The notes under the pieces were generated by a model. That model was not told the DNA's origin and did no database searches. It worked only from the letters and a program-made list of their open reading frames with translations. A stretch of 64,000 nt of DNA from Leptobrachium leishanense (lineage: Eukaryota > Chordata > Amphibia > Anura > Megophryidae): positions 116,488,190 to 116,552,189 of the forward strand of contig CM019066.1 of the NCBI GenBank assembly GCA_009667805.1. The letters are read 5' to 3'. Position 1 is the stretch's first letter, and each line of letters starts with the position of its first letter. Positions 44,876-55,405 of the stretch are shown here, in pieces. Both the position numbers and the translations under genes were made by a program.

Positions 44876-47800
44876 TGTGGCCCAGAGGCATGCTCCATCT
44901 CATGTGTTCAGGTTTCAGAAACAGTTGACCATTTGCCCCTAGTGATCCTTAATTTGGAGGATCATAAAACCCCATTCCTTGTGGATACGGGTGCTACAAA
45001 TTCGACGCTTACAATAGAGTGGTGTTTGTGGTCAATTAAACCTGCTGAGACGCCATCTTTGGGGATTAATGGAGTTCTAACAGATACGTTTGTCACCCCA
45101 CCCATTGCTATTTCTTCAAATTCTTCTCCTGCCTCTGTGTTTCATTCTTTTCATGTTCTCCCTACCTGTCCTGTTAATTTGTCAGGCAGAGATTTGCTTT
45201 CTTTGCTTGCTGTGTCTATTATCTGCATGCCATCTGGAACTTTACATGTGGATTCTCCATTTTTTTCTTTTGAAGCTGCTCCCAGCACATGTCATCCCCC
45301 AACAGCCCCCACTCCTCTCTCTCCAGTGTCTCTACCTAACACTTCCTCCCATTCCTTCTCTCCTCTTCACTGTGCTTTCCTTTCAGCACCTGATCTCGAA
45401 TTGTGTGTACATCCGGATGTATGGGCAATTGATGAATACAATGTGGGTTCTATCTCCTGCTCTCCCTATTCAGCAAAATTAAAAAAAAAATGCAAGTCCT
45501 GTCTATCACAAGCAATATAATCTGTCACCTGCTAAAGTTGAAGGAATACGGGAATTCATTCGCCGCTTCCTTGCTACTGGCATTCTGCGTCCCATTGTAA
45601 GTTCGTACAACACGCCTGTAAATCCTGTGCCTAAAGGAGATGGATATCGCTTTACTCAGGATTTCAGATCTCTCAATGAAATCATAATTCCTATTTCTCC
45701 AATTGTACCTGACCTCCCAACCCTTCTCACCTCCATACCCCCAGACTCCACACATTTTACAGTCATAGACCTAAAAAATGCTTTTTTTTCTGTCCCAGTA
45801 CATCCAGATACACAACACATTTTGGCTTTTACATTTGAAGGTAGTCAATTTTGTTGGTCAGTTTTACCTATGGGATTTATTGACAGTTCTGCGTCTTTTG
45901 CTCGTGCCCTGCGTGAGACTCTGTTGAGTTACAGTCCGCCGGAAGGCTCCACCTTACTACAGTATGTGGATGACCTCCTCCTATGTAGCCTCAGCCAAGC
46001 TGCATGTTACACTGACTCTGTTGCTCTCCTAAACCATCTACACTCAGAAGGCCACAAGGTGTCCAGAAAAAAGATGCAATTTTGCTCCACCTCTGTTGAA
46101 TATTTGGGTTTCGTTCTCACTGAGGGATCTCGTGTCCTCTCACCGTCCCGCATTCAGAGCCTGCTCCAGCTCAAGCGTCCTGCCTCCAAAACAGACATGT
46201 TGTCCTTTCTAGGGATGGTGAACTTTTGTCGTCATTGGATACCAGACTGTTCCTATTATGACTCTGTTCTTCGTGCGTCTGCTGCGCGCACAGCTCCGGA
46301 CCAAATTGTTTGGTCTCCGGACATGGTGTCTGCCTTTGATACGTTAAAGAACTGTTGGCTACTGCACCAGCACTGGGGCTACCGAACTATAAACTGCCTT
46401 TTCACCTCTACTGTAGGGAGGATGGGCGCACAATGGCGGCTGTTCTTGCACAGGTCCACGGGGGGGCACTGCGTCCAACTGCATTTTTGTCAAAAGTCAT
46501 GCCACCTGTTGTTCAGGGAATGCCAAATTGTCTCCGCTCCTTGGCTGCCTGTGCCATGGCTGTGGAAACAGTTCAGTCCTTAACCCTAGGTACTGACATG
46601 ATTCTCCATACACAACACAATGTCTTGCATGTACTTCGTAACCTTTCTACCAGCACATTTCTTCCCAACGTTTGTCTGGTTATGAAACTGTACTAACTTC
46701 TACCTCCAATTTGTCTGTCAAATACTCTTCTGTCACTTCTGGTCCTTCTGTTGTTCTAAACGCTCTCCTGCGTCTACGCGAAGACCAAGAGGAGCCTCGT
46801 GAATTACATGATTGTCTTCCGCTCATTCAACTAACGACCTCTCCTAGATCTGATCTTTCTGACACTCCTCTAGAAGGTCCTGATATTCATCATATCTTTG
46901 TTGATGGCCCCTGTTCTCGTTCTTCTGATTCACAGTATCTGACTGGTTATGCTGTGGTTGAATTGCCTGACATTGTACATGAATCTGCTTCCATTCCTTC
47001 AAATTCTTCGCAAGCTGCGGAACTCTTTGCTTTAACAGCTGCATGTAAACTTTTTAAAGATCTCCCTGTCACCATTTATACTGACTCTCGTTATGCATTT
47101 GGTGTTGTGCATGATTTTGGTGTATTATGGCATCGCCGTGGTTTTACTACGGCTGATGGACGTCCTATTTTTCATTCTGATCTGATTTCTGATCTCCTGT
47201 CTGCTATTCTATTGCCTTCTCGTCTTGCTGTGGTTAAATGCAAAGGTCATGATCCTGTTGACTCTTTTGTTTCTCGTGGCAATTTTGCTGACACTAAGTC
47301 TAAAGCTGCTGCTCTTTCATCCTCCTACCATTTCTCTTGTTCCTCACCCTCCAATTGTCACCTGCTACCTTTCTCCTTTTCTGCTGCCCCAGAAATGGAT
47401 GCTTAAAGAACTCCAGGCAGGTGCTACTGAAGCTGATGTTTATCATTGGGCCTCAGAAGGTCTTGTGAAGTCTCAAGAAATTCCGCCTGATGTTAGAATT
47501 TATGAGAAAGGAGGAAGAGTTGGCTTACCTGCTGCAGCAGCGCCAATCTTTATTTTTTCTTTTCACGGTCCTGGCCACAGATCTCCCAAACTCACATACA
47601 GCGAAATGGCTAAACATTTTTCTGTTTGTAATCTTAAGGCTATGATTAATTCCCAACTTTCTCGTTGCCTTATATGTGCCAAATAATACACAGGGCCCAA
47701 AAATTAAAACTCAACACCTACCGCCTGCTAATGGTCCATTCCAGGAACTCCAAATTGATTTTACACACATGCCCACTGCAAAAGGTAACCTGAAATACCT

Positions 47801-48555
47801 TCTGGTAATAGTTGACAAGTTTTCTAGATGGCCTGAAGCCTTCCCTACTGCAAGAGAAAATGCCAGAACTGTTGCCAAAATTCTTTGTAAAGAATTAATA
47901 CCCAGATATGGATGCCCCATATCTATTGATTCAGATAATGGTCCTGCCTTTACCTCCAAGATCACACAGGAATTGGTAAAATTAATGGCCATTCAATGGA
48001 AGTTTCATTGCCCATACCATGCGGAAAGTTCCGGAATCGTGGAACGGCAAAATAGAAATATCAAAAATAAACTTAGAAAAGCTACTGAGGGTACCTTCAA
48101 GAACTGGCCGGATTACCTTCCAGCCATTCTTGCAGAAATAAGAATGACCACCCATTCTGTCACTGGCCCTTCCCCCTTTTGAAGTTCTCATGGGAAGACC
48201 TTTTCCTACCCCATGGATTCCTAAGCAAGGTCCCCTGGTAATGTTACCAGGTGATCTGGATGAATTTAGAGAAGCATATGTTACTCATTGCTTAAAACAT
48301 TGCATGATTTCCATAGAACTCTCTGCTCTTCCCGCCTCTCTCCACAGATCCTACTCACCGTTTTGTTCCAGGAGATCGAGTGCTCTGAAGGCCCTGCATC
48401 GTCACAAAACCATTAATCCACCATATGGAGAGCCGACTACCGTCCTTGCTGTGACCAGAACCGCCGTGCTGACTGATGAATCACCTTCCTGGATCCATGC
48501 ATCAAGGATAAAGACCACAGCGCCATTGATGACTTCATTCCTGATCCACCTGTGA
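44876..48555 (+). pseudogene. pol: Retroviral pro-pol: protease, RT, RNase H, integrase; frameshifted
   Basis: Protease: LVDTGATNSTL with the active-site Asp near 44984. An A10 run at 45481-45490 marks the shift into the RT frame: VPKGDGYRFTQDFRSLN, VIDLKNAFFSVPV (motif A), LPMGFIDSSASFARAL and YVDD at 45963-45974. A second shift lies near 46350 and a third before 46672. RNase H: FVDGPCSR, SQAAELFAL, IYTDSRYAFG, GNFADTKSKAA (D-E-D-D present). Integrase zinc region: HGPGH and CLICAK (about 47565-47686). Core: QIDFTHMP, SIDSDNGPAF, GIVERQNR (DDE present). The C-terminal domain is in another frame from 48183, ending KTTAP-like by 48555. Catalytic residues are kept, but reading frames are not. 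Confidence 0.88.
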
Positions 48556-48764
48556 CCTCAACCCCAGACGTGGAATCGATGACCCCTGCTTCTAGATGAC
48601 CTCCTCCTGTGACGTACCCCACTGATGAATCTGGAGTGTGGGCCACAGCAGTTGTCAGCCCCTGCTAACCTGCTGGCTGGTTTCCCAGCTGAAGAATTGT
48701 TTTCCCCCCAATTTATTTTTTATGCCTCTTAACTGTCCTACTCAACCTGAAGAGTAGTACCTTT

Positions 48765-50572
48765 TTGTCCTCATCTACACGAACTGTTTATTTTTTGATG
48801 AACTTTCCTTTTTCACAAAGTAATACATATTGTATTTACTCTGATTTTACACTTGCAGTGTCTATTGCTAGAACTACTACCAAGATGTTTTGCTCTTTTT
48901 CCAAGAACTGTTGTATTTTTGTTGGTTCACTTTTAATCATTATGATTTATTTCATAATACTTTCTGGTAGCTCATGTTACTATCACAGATGTTTCTGGGA
49001 AGATATTGTAGGTCCCCACAATATCTCCTTTGCTCGTCCCCCAGTTCTTAATATGCGTTTGAAAAGAGACTTGCATCGACCTAATAACTATGCACATGCT
49101 GCTCAGACTATATATGAACTTTCAGGTTTCAACAAGTCCTGCTGGATATGTATGGCCAAACCAACTAGTTCTAAATATGGTATACCGTATGAAGGAGTTG
49201 CTTTAAATCTAAGTCTTTTTGATGATGATTTGTTTACATTGCCTACTTTCTCTAAAACTACTAACAATCCCGGTGCCACTTTTATACGTGCTCCCCTCTT
49301 ACAGGAACATCGTGGTACTGCAGTGGTACGAATGAGATTTAACATTACTGGTAGAATGCCTTCACCAGAACCTAACAGAAAGAACCTCCTTGCCAGGTTA
49401 TAATGGATCATATGTATGTCCCTAATAATTCTGAGATGAATCTACAAGCCACTTTTCGTGTTTCCTTTCTTTACGGTAATAGTTCTTCGTCCTGGTTTAG
49501 CACCCCTTGGCATTCTAAGTTAGTGTCCTCCCCCCTTTGTTCTAACCCAGGTATACCAGATAAATGTGTAAGTTTATGGCAATGGATGGATAAAACTTTT
49601 CCTGTAAGTGTTGGCAACGCCAACTCGGCTGATTTCATGTTTGGATGTATTAACGCATCCCAAATTAATGCTACCCATGTTTTGTTTAAAAATACTGTGT
49701 GGAATGTAGCATCTTTTGGGAAACTTAATTTACATGATTCCAACAGTCCAAAAGATTGGACCTTGCAAGTGGAAGATGGCACATACTCTAGTATGATAAT
49801 GGTTGCAACATATTATATTGATGCTTATGCTACCTTGCCCCTTAACCCCCCTTTTTACTGGTTATGTGGTAAATGGGCATATTTGGTAATACCTAGAACT
49901 TATGTTGGTGAATGTGTTTTGGGTCTTATTGGTCCATCTCATACTATTCACCCTTATGTTCCGTCTGGTATGCGCATTGACCTACATAACACTGTACATC
50001 GCTCTCGTCGCTCCTCCATATCTGTCAAAACCTCTGAGGCAGAGTGATTTGGTGGAATCTTGCTACCCGCATATGGTGTTGCTCGTTTTGTTCTAAAATG
50101 AACCTTTTTGTTGACTTAGTTGATGACTTGTTTAATCACACTACACATGCTCTAGCAGTTCTTTCTGCTGAGCAACGTCAGATTAGAGATGCAGTAATTC
50201 AGAATCGTATGGCCCTTAATTATTTGTTAATGAAGGAGGGTGGTGTATGTGGTCTTCTTAATTTGACCCATTGTTGTTTTCACATTGATGACATTTCAGG
50301 TGAAGTTTCTCAGATATACATGATATTGAGGAAATTCAAACCCAACTCAGGAAAGTATCAAGTCCCTTAGATGGATTTGATTGGACCTTTGGCTTTAGTT
50401 CTATTTTTGGTAGCCTAGGTTCAACTATTTTACATGGTTTAATGTATCTCGTTTGATTATTCTTGTTATTGCCATTTTTTACAAATTGTTGATGCTGTGC
50501 CTTGAGAAATGTTGCGTTTCTAACTCACCTATGATGCCAGCCTATCCTATACATCCACCCCACCTACTTTGA
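48765..50572 (+). pseudogene. env: Retroviral env (SU and TM), frameshifted
   Basis: The frame starting at 48765 (with an internal ATG at about 48885 preceding a strongly hydrophobic segment, a likely signal peptide) contains SCWICMAKP, the CXXC motif of gamma-type SU. The frame changes near 49403, again near 50041, near 50315, and near 50448. An RSRR furin-type site is at about 50000-50012. TM contains a heptad-like region and CGLLNLTHCC, the CX6CC motif, near 50245-50277. A membrane anchor LIILVIAIF and a tail with CC end at 50570-50572. As read, no intact envelope can be made. Confidence 0.85.
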
Positions 50573-50754
50573 TTCCTTTTCAACGTTCCACTCTTATGAT
50601 TAATGACTAATCTTTTTTTTATTTCTACGTATTAGAATGATTTATATGTATAATGTGATGACAATGTAACCCCATTTGTAATAGGTTCACTAGTTTAGTT
50701 TAGTTTAATTTTCTTTTAATTAATGATCACGTGATTCATGATCAAAAGACGGAT

Positions 50755-51413
50755 TGAAAGGTAATTTAATATGGTAGATAATTCATTGAATTCATATTTC
50801 TATATTCTAGTAATATTTGATAGCTATATAAATATATAGAGCCAGATTGATTGCTCAGCAAATGTCTGATCATGAGGTAATGCTGAGTATGGTCTCTCTT
50901 GGTTTCCTGTTTTACCATGAAGTGCAGATGGTCTATTCATTTTCATTTCCTCTAGAAACTATGAGAGGCTGACCAGCCGAGAGGAAGGGAAGGATACACA
51001 TGGTCCATGGTCAATTGTTTAAATACATCCTATGGAACATTCCTATTCCTAGAATAGGATATAGCTGTGATGTCAATTTAGGCGTGCCTACTAGGCTAGT
51101 ACAGGAAATGTTTGTGTAAGTCTAGGTACTGCCCAAAAGTAGAAAAAACACCTCTTCCTATAATGCTGACGTATTGATTCTTTATTGGTTTGTAATCCAT
51201 GAATCTGTGATGCTCCCATGTTTGATAAAACTACTGAAGGCATGAATTTTGCCCCCAGAGTAAAGGAAACCACTTAAGGCAACACTTGTGTCCTGGTTCT
51301 TTTATTCTCACTCGAGTTCTGTCTCCTGTATGCTCACTGGGTCTGGTGACAAAGCAGCTATCTCTCATCACTGGATGTGGCCATTCCTGTGGTGCTTGCC
51401 AGAATATCTATCA
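50755..51413 (+). repeat. 3' LTR (659 bp)
   Basis: Identical to the 5' LTR except for two extra T residues in T runs. A short purine-rich AAAAGACGGA at about 50744-50753 precedes it and may be the polypurine tract. Confidence 0.95.
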
Positions 51414-51418
51414 TCATT

Positions 51419-52117
51419 GAGCACATGATCGAAAAACGCCCAATTGGAATTGCGACGCGGTTCCGCTGTAACCACATAGTAAACGGAGGAGTCATCGCAA
51501 GGCAACCGTCACCAGGAGACGAAACGACACAATTCCTGATATAAAAAGGCAGCTGGTCCTGGATCAGAGGTTATATGATCAGCGAACTGCTAGGGGAAGC
51601 AGACTATTCAGGTAAGGCGGTAGCTTCAAATCTCTTAAACACCAGATTGGAAAGTAAGAGTGCGTCTAGATACCAGCGGCGGCCAGTTTAGCTCATTTAA
51701 CATGTCACAATGGTGGGTCATGTAGTTACATTGTAGCACAAAGCGGCAGAATAAGTTATACAATGTAGTAAGTTTCTGGAGGTGCGTTTGCGGGGCGGCT
51801 GCATACACTACATCTCCGTATTCAATAGCTGGCATAAGCATTTGTTATACAATATGCTTTCTTACTGTGGTGCTCAGGCAGGATTTATTTCTGTACAGGG
51901 CAGGGCACCTAGTTTGGGGTAAAGTTTAGAGGAGAGTTTTTCGAAGTGGGGGCCAAAGGATAGATTTGTGTCTAACCACATACCTAGATATTTGAGAGAA
52001 GTGACTGTGGTCAGCGTGCCATTTGATTTTGTCCTGACACGTAGATGGGGATTTTGCAATTTATGTCGTTTAGGTGCAGTTCCAAAGAGCATCGTAACAG
52101 TTTTGTCACACCACAGG
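51419..52117 (-). pseudogene. Non-LTR retrotransposon, RT C-terminal region (right of the provirus)
   Basis: Two minus frames (51874-52092 and 51635-51841) encode an RT thumb and C-terminus: VTSLKYLGMWLDTNLSFGPH, then MPAIEYGDVVY. This matches the general pattern of Jockey/CR1/Rex-group LINEs. The catalytic RT is absent, so the copy is 5'-truncated near 52117. Its 3' part is displaced to 41191-41881 by the provirus. I cannot fix the clade. Confidence 0.7.
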
Positions 52118-52390
52118 GATTTTTTTATTTTTCAAACTTTTTACAGTGAAACCTATGGGATTGACCTGTTTAAACTTGTCAAATGAAACCAACGAAAATC
52201 TGGAAACTAAGCTAACTTTTAACAGCTGTTCGGCGTTTCCTGAATAGATTAACCACTTCTCTATGGAGAATTTTCCCACTGCCGAATTGCCCCGTATTTC
52301 GCTGGCAATTCGCCGAATTGCCAGCTTTTTGAACAGCCGAATGGCCACGAAATTGCATGTATGTGGAAATTCACTTTGAATAACCCCTTA
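52118..52390. repeat. Dispersed repeat, copy 1 (GCCGAATTGCC words)
   Basis: Shares CTATGGGATTGACCTG-type, CCACTTCTCTATGG-type and GCCGAATGGCCA words in order with 58006-58295. It ends TTGAATAACCCC. Likely a non-autonomous DNA element. TIRs are not clear. Confidence 0.55.
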
Positions 52391-52431
52391 AGTGTTGAAC
52401 TTTTGTAGAGCTACAAGAGACCCTTACAGAA

Positions 52432-52520
52432 TTTATTTATTTATTTGCAAAGTATTTTACCAGGAAGGATACATTGAGATTTCTCTTGTTTTCAAGTATG
52501 TCCTGGGATGGCAAGTTTTA
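52432..52520 (-). repeat. LINE tail fragment (same family as 36069-36587)
   Basis: On the minus strand it reads TACTTGAAAACAAGAGAAAT, then GTATCCTTCCTGGTAAAATA, and ends in AAATAAATAAATAAA. Confidence 0.75.
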
Positions 52521-52607
52521 AGCCAAAATAGTCAAGCTAAAAGAAGGAGCTTGAAAAATGTTAACATTCCATTAACGGTCCAAAACATGTAATTGCATAC
52601 ACATTTA

Positions 52608-53637
52608 ACAGTTACATAGTTACATAGGCTGAAAAAAGACATGTATCCATCGGGTTAAGCCTCGCACACATCACCTACTGCTGTTGATCCAAAAGGCAAA
52701 AAACCCAGTCTGACGCACTCACCAATATGCAACACACTGGTGAAAAAAATTCCTTCTTGACCCCAGAATGGCATCAGATTTCTCCTTTGATCAAGAAGCT
52801 TACCCACATATTAAGTATTATAACCCTTAATATTCTGTGTCTGCAGGAAGTCATCCAGTCGTTTTTTTTAAAAGTCTGTACAGTCTCTGACCCAACCACC
52901 TCAACAGGCAGAGAATTCCACAGTTTTATTGTTCTCACCGTAAAACAACCCTTCCTAGGCTTCCTTTCGTCCAGTCTAAGGCTAATGTCAGACGAACGCA
53001 GTCAGAGCGCACTCTGCGTACGTGCACGCACAATGGACGGACGTACTGACGGAAGATACTGTAGACACCACACGGTCAATTTTTGTTGACGGTCGTAGGA
53101 AAAAAAAAGGAAAGTACGGGAAATAACATTAATATGAAAAATGATAAAAATTTGAAAAGGATATGAAAAGCCATTGTGTGCGTCAAGGTGCTGGACGTCG
53201 CAAATGCGCTGCATCTGACATCTCACTCACACAGAACACTTTGCGGACGTGGCGCACTCTGTGCGTCCGTCTAGTGGATTTACGTTCTTGCCTAACTTGT
53301 GTCCGTTTGCCACGTGCGGTGTGCATGCTCAGTTCGGTGCGCACGTACTTTGTGTGTGGGTCTCTATTGCTCATGATTCTATGCTACGACAGACGTTAAA
53401 CTGTGCGGCAACACAGACGTGATCACTGCGTTCGTCTGACACGGGCCTAAATGGGTGACCTCGTGTCCTGTGAATAGTCCTGTTAATGAATAGGTTTCCA
53501 GACAATGGTTTATAATGGCCCCGTATATATTTATATAAAGTTATCAGATCCAATCTAAGGCGCCATTTCTCTAAACTAAACAGGTTTAAGCTCGTTAGTC
53601 TTTCTTCATAACTTAAACCTTCCATTCCCCTTATTAA
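52608..53637 (-). pseudogene. CR1 LINE fragment, minus strand, with nested MITE
   Basis: On the minus strand from 53637 to 52608 it repeats the end of the CR1 at 37560-38110: RGMEGLSYEERLTSLNLFSL, the C-terminus, and the 3' UTR with the TATGTAACTATG tail at 52608-52625. A MITE (52980-53447) interrupts it at a TAA, and a TTAA element (53634-53900) sits at its 5' edge. Confidence 0.88.
52980..53447. mobile_element. PIF/Harbinger-like MITE, 468 bp, nested in CR1
   Basis: Flanked by TAA on both sides (52977-52979, 53448-53450). Termini GGCTAATGTCAGACGAACGC and GTTCGTCTGACACGGGCC. The empty CR1 site at 37735-37746 (CATTTAGACTGG on the plus strand) contains one TTA/TAA, supporting a 3-bp duplication. 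Confidence 0.88.
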
Positions 53638-53900
53638 CCCTTTCACTGCTGAGGACGTGTGGGGAGTGTCTTCATTGACTCCTAAGGAAAGATGGGGTGG
53701 AGATATTGGGGTTCAAAGGAACCCCTATCTCCCGACTAGCAGGGTCATGTTTGGTATCATTAGAAAGGTCAGAGCATGGCCTTTCCAATGATACCAAACA
53801 TGACCATGTTTAAAGTAAAGAAAAAAAATAAAAATAATAATAAAAAAAAGGAAATGTGTTTTTTTTAAGACGTGAAATGGCTCAGCAGTGAAGGGGTTAA
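53634..53900. mobile_element. TTAA-flanked MITE, 267 bp
   Basis: TTAA (53634-53637) CCCTTTCACTGCTGAG ... CTCAGCAGTGAAGGGG TTAA (53897-53900): clear inverted termini. The interior has the hairpin GTTTGGTATCATTAGAAAGG with its complement, related to the hairpin at 17182-17232, so it is a short relative of 16610-17851. The CR1 copy at about 37543-37556 supplies a TTAA-containing empty site. piggyBac/Kolobok type. Confidence 0.8.
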
Positions 53901-54638
53901 TTTATTACCTGTATTATGCATTTTGGCTTACTTGGCATCTGTAGCTAGCGAATGCTAATTTAGAACAATCGAATGCACCTTCTATTCTGAGTTATCCTTA
54001 GGGATACTACTATTTATTTAGCATTGTCAAAGTGGATCTTGGATGAATATCAATAGCTCGTGTCCTAGATAAAAGGTAAAAAAGAAACACTTAAGGAAGT
54101 CAAAAACACCCAAGGCTGTAGACTGTACAATAAAGTATACATGTACAGAGGCAATTATTTTTCATTGGAGGAATCTTCACAGGAAAGGAGCTGTTGCTGG
54201 GGGCCAGACATAGTTCATTTTTGAAAGGGGAAGAATAGGAAAAGCAGTGATTAATGATTTTCACTCCAGTTATTTGCGGTTGCAGTCCTTGTAGCAATCT
54301 GTGCAGTTTCTTGGGAGAAATGCATTGTTACTGTATATTGTTAAATTGTGCCCAAGGCATAGGACTTCTTAACGGGACGAATCATTCACCCAATATTTAC
54401 ATTTTTATTTAAAGTCCGTATTTCTACAATGTGTAAACTTAATGAAAATGTATTTTGCTGCTCCTACGTTAGCTTCAATAGTAGCAGCCAACTACAATGG
54501 ATTTGTTTGTTTTGGAGTCGTTTGGGCACCATCTTTCAAGGTTTTAAAACGTTTCCGGTGGTGGACTGAAAAAAAATTCCTTTTTGTTGCAGCTTTATGT
54601 AATTTTTGTATAATCTGCTATTCTTAAACATAGTCTTA
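53901..54638. other. Unannotated intronic stretch
   Basis: No recognised gene or repeat. AT-rich. Confidence 0.5.
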
Positions 54639-54927
54639 GGGCTCTATTTGGGTTCGGCCAGAACGTTCAGATTTGTAGTTACACCAGCTTTTAAAAGACG
54701 TTAAAATTATGCGCGCAAACGTCGGTCGTAAAATGTTGTACATCGATTGTAATACCATCCGCGCACCAGTGCACGAACGCATTTGTGCTCACAATGTTAA
54801 GTATGGGATGCGCGCACGAACTTACGCTCGCGCGGGGTCACTCGCGTTAGACGTTTGCGCGAATGTCGTAATATGACGTTCAGCGTGAAGGGTTTTGCCA
54901 TTTTTGCGCGACTAGTGTAATAGAGCC
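54639..54927. mobile_element. MITE with GGGCTCTATT termini
   Basis: TTA(G) flanks on both sides (54636-54638 and 54928-54930). Termini GGGCTCTATTTGG and AATAGAGCC. The interior is rich in GCGC words and TGCGCGCA palindromes. The 3-bp TTA duplication puts it near the Harbinger-like group, but the terminal sequence differs from the GGGTCAGACGA family. Confidence 0.65.
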
Positions 54928-55008
54928 TTAGTTTGTTATTGTTCACAGTTATTAATCAAAGAACAAAGGAATGCCGGTCACACCCCAGGATTTTATATGG
55001 CTGCTTTA

Positions 55009-55339
55009 GGCTGTGGGTCCAACGAACGCACTAGATGCATCCGTACTGACATGCCTCCCGGCATCCGTCGCAGCGTTGTGACACTGCGACGGGGCCGGTC
55101 ACACTCTGTAACTCGTGCACAAATTGTGAGCGCTACATGCATCCGTGCACAAAGCTTAAACGCACATCTAGAGTTTTGACGGGTTGCAAAACACAATCCT
55201 CCATAGGAGGATTGAGCCTTGCGGTGTTGAGTGCACTAACTGTGTCCAGCGAGGTGGTCAGATGGGTGTCAGAGTGGAAGGAACGTCTATTCTCATGGAC
55301 GTCCCTTCGGCTCTCAAAGACACTTGTCTGACCATGGCC
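55009..55339. mobile_element. PIF/Harbinger-like MITE, 331 bp
   Basis: TTA flanks (55006-55008 and 55340-55342). Termini GGCTGTGGGTCCAACGAACG and TGTCTGACCATGGCC. The interior GGAACGTC words are shared with 38421-38661. Confidence 0.7.
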
Positions 55340-55353
55340 TTAATAGGAGTAAG

Positions 55354-55405
55354 GAGAAACAACGTTTCGACTTAATACATGAGTCGTTATCAAGTATTCA
55401 CCAAA
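55354..55405 (-). ncRNA. Hammerhead-like fold with ACGT stem III
   Basis: On the minus strand, GAATAC pairs with GTTTC (one bulge). TTGATAA is followed by C, arms GACT/AGTC around a long loop, GAAA and ACGTT. Core and stem I are imperfect. It starts right after the MITE at 55009-55339. Confidence 0.35.

Larger units (their letters stand above)
41887..51413 (+). mobile_element. Endogenous retrovirus (class I, gamma/epsilon-like), 9.5 kb
   Basis: The provirus has two LTRs, a primer-binding site, gag, pro-pol, env, and a 5-bp target duplication TCATT (41882-41886 and 51414-51418). A single CCHC box, gag and pro-pol in one frame separated by a stop, an SU CWIC motif and a CX6CC motif in TM place it with gamma/epsilon-type retroviruses. 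It lies antisense to PPM1L. All genes contain frameshifts as read, although the LTRs are almost identical. Confidence 0.95.

Noticed and set aside
46844..47044. Minus-strand frames within pol and env of the provirus
   Set aside because: Shadows of the retroviral genes. No accessory gene is supported, and no env-overlapping regulatory ORF was recognised.
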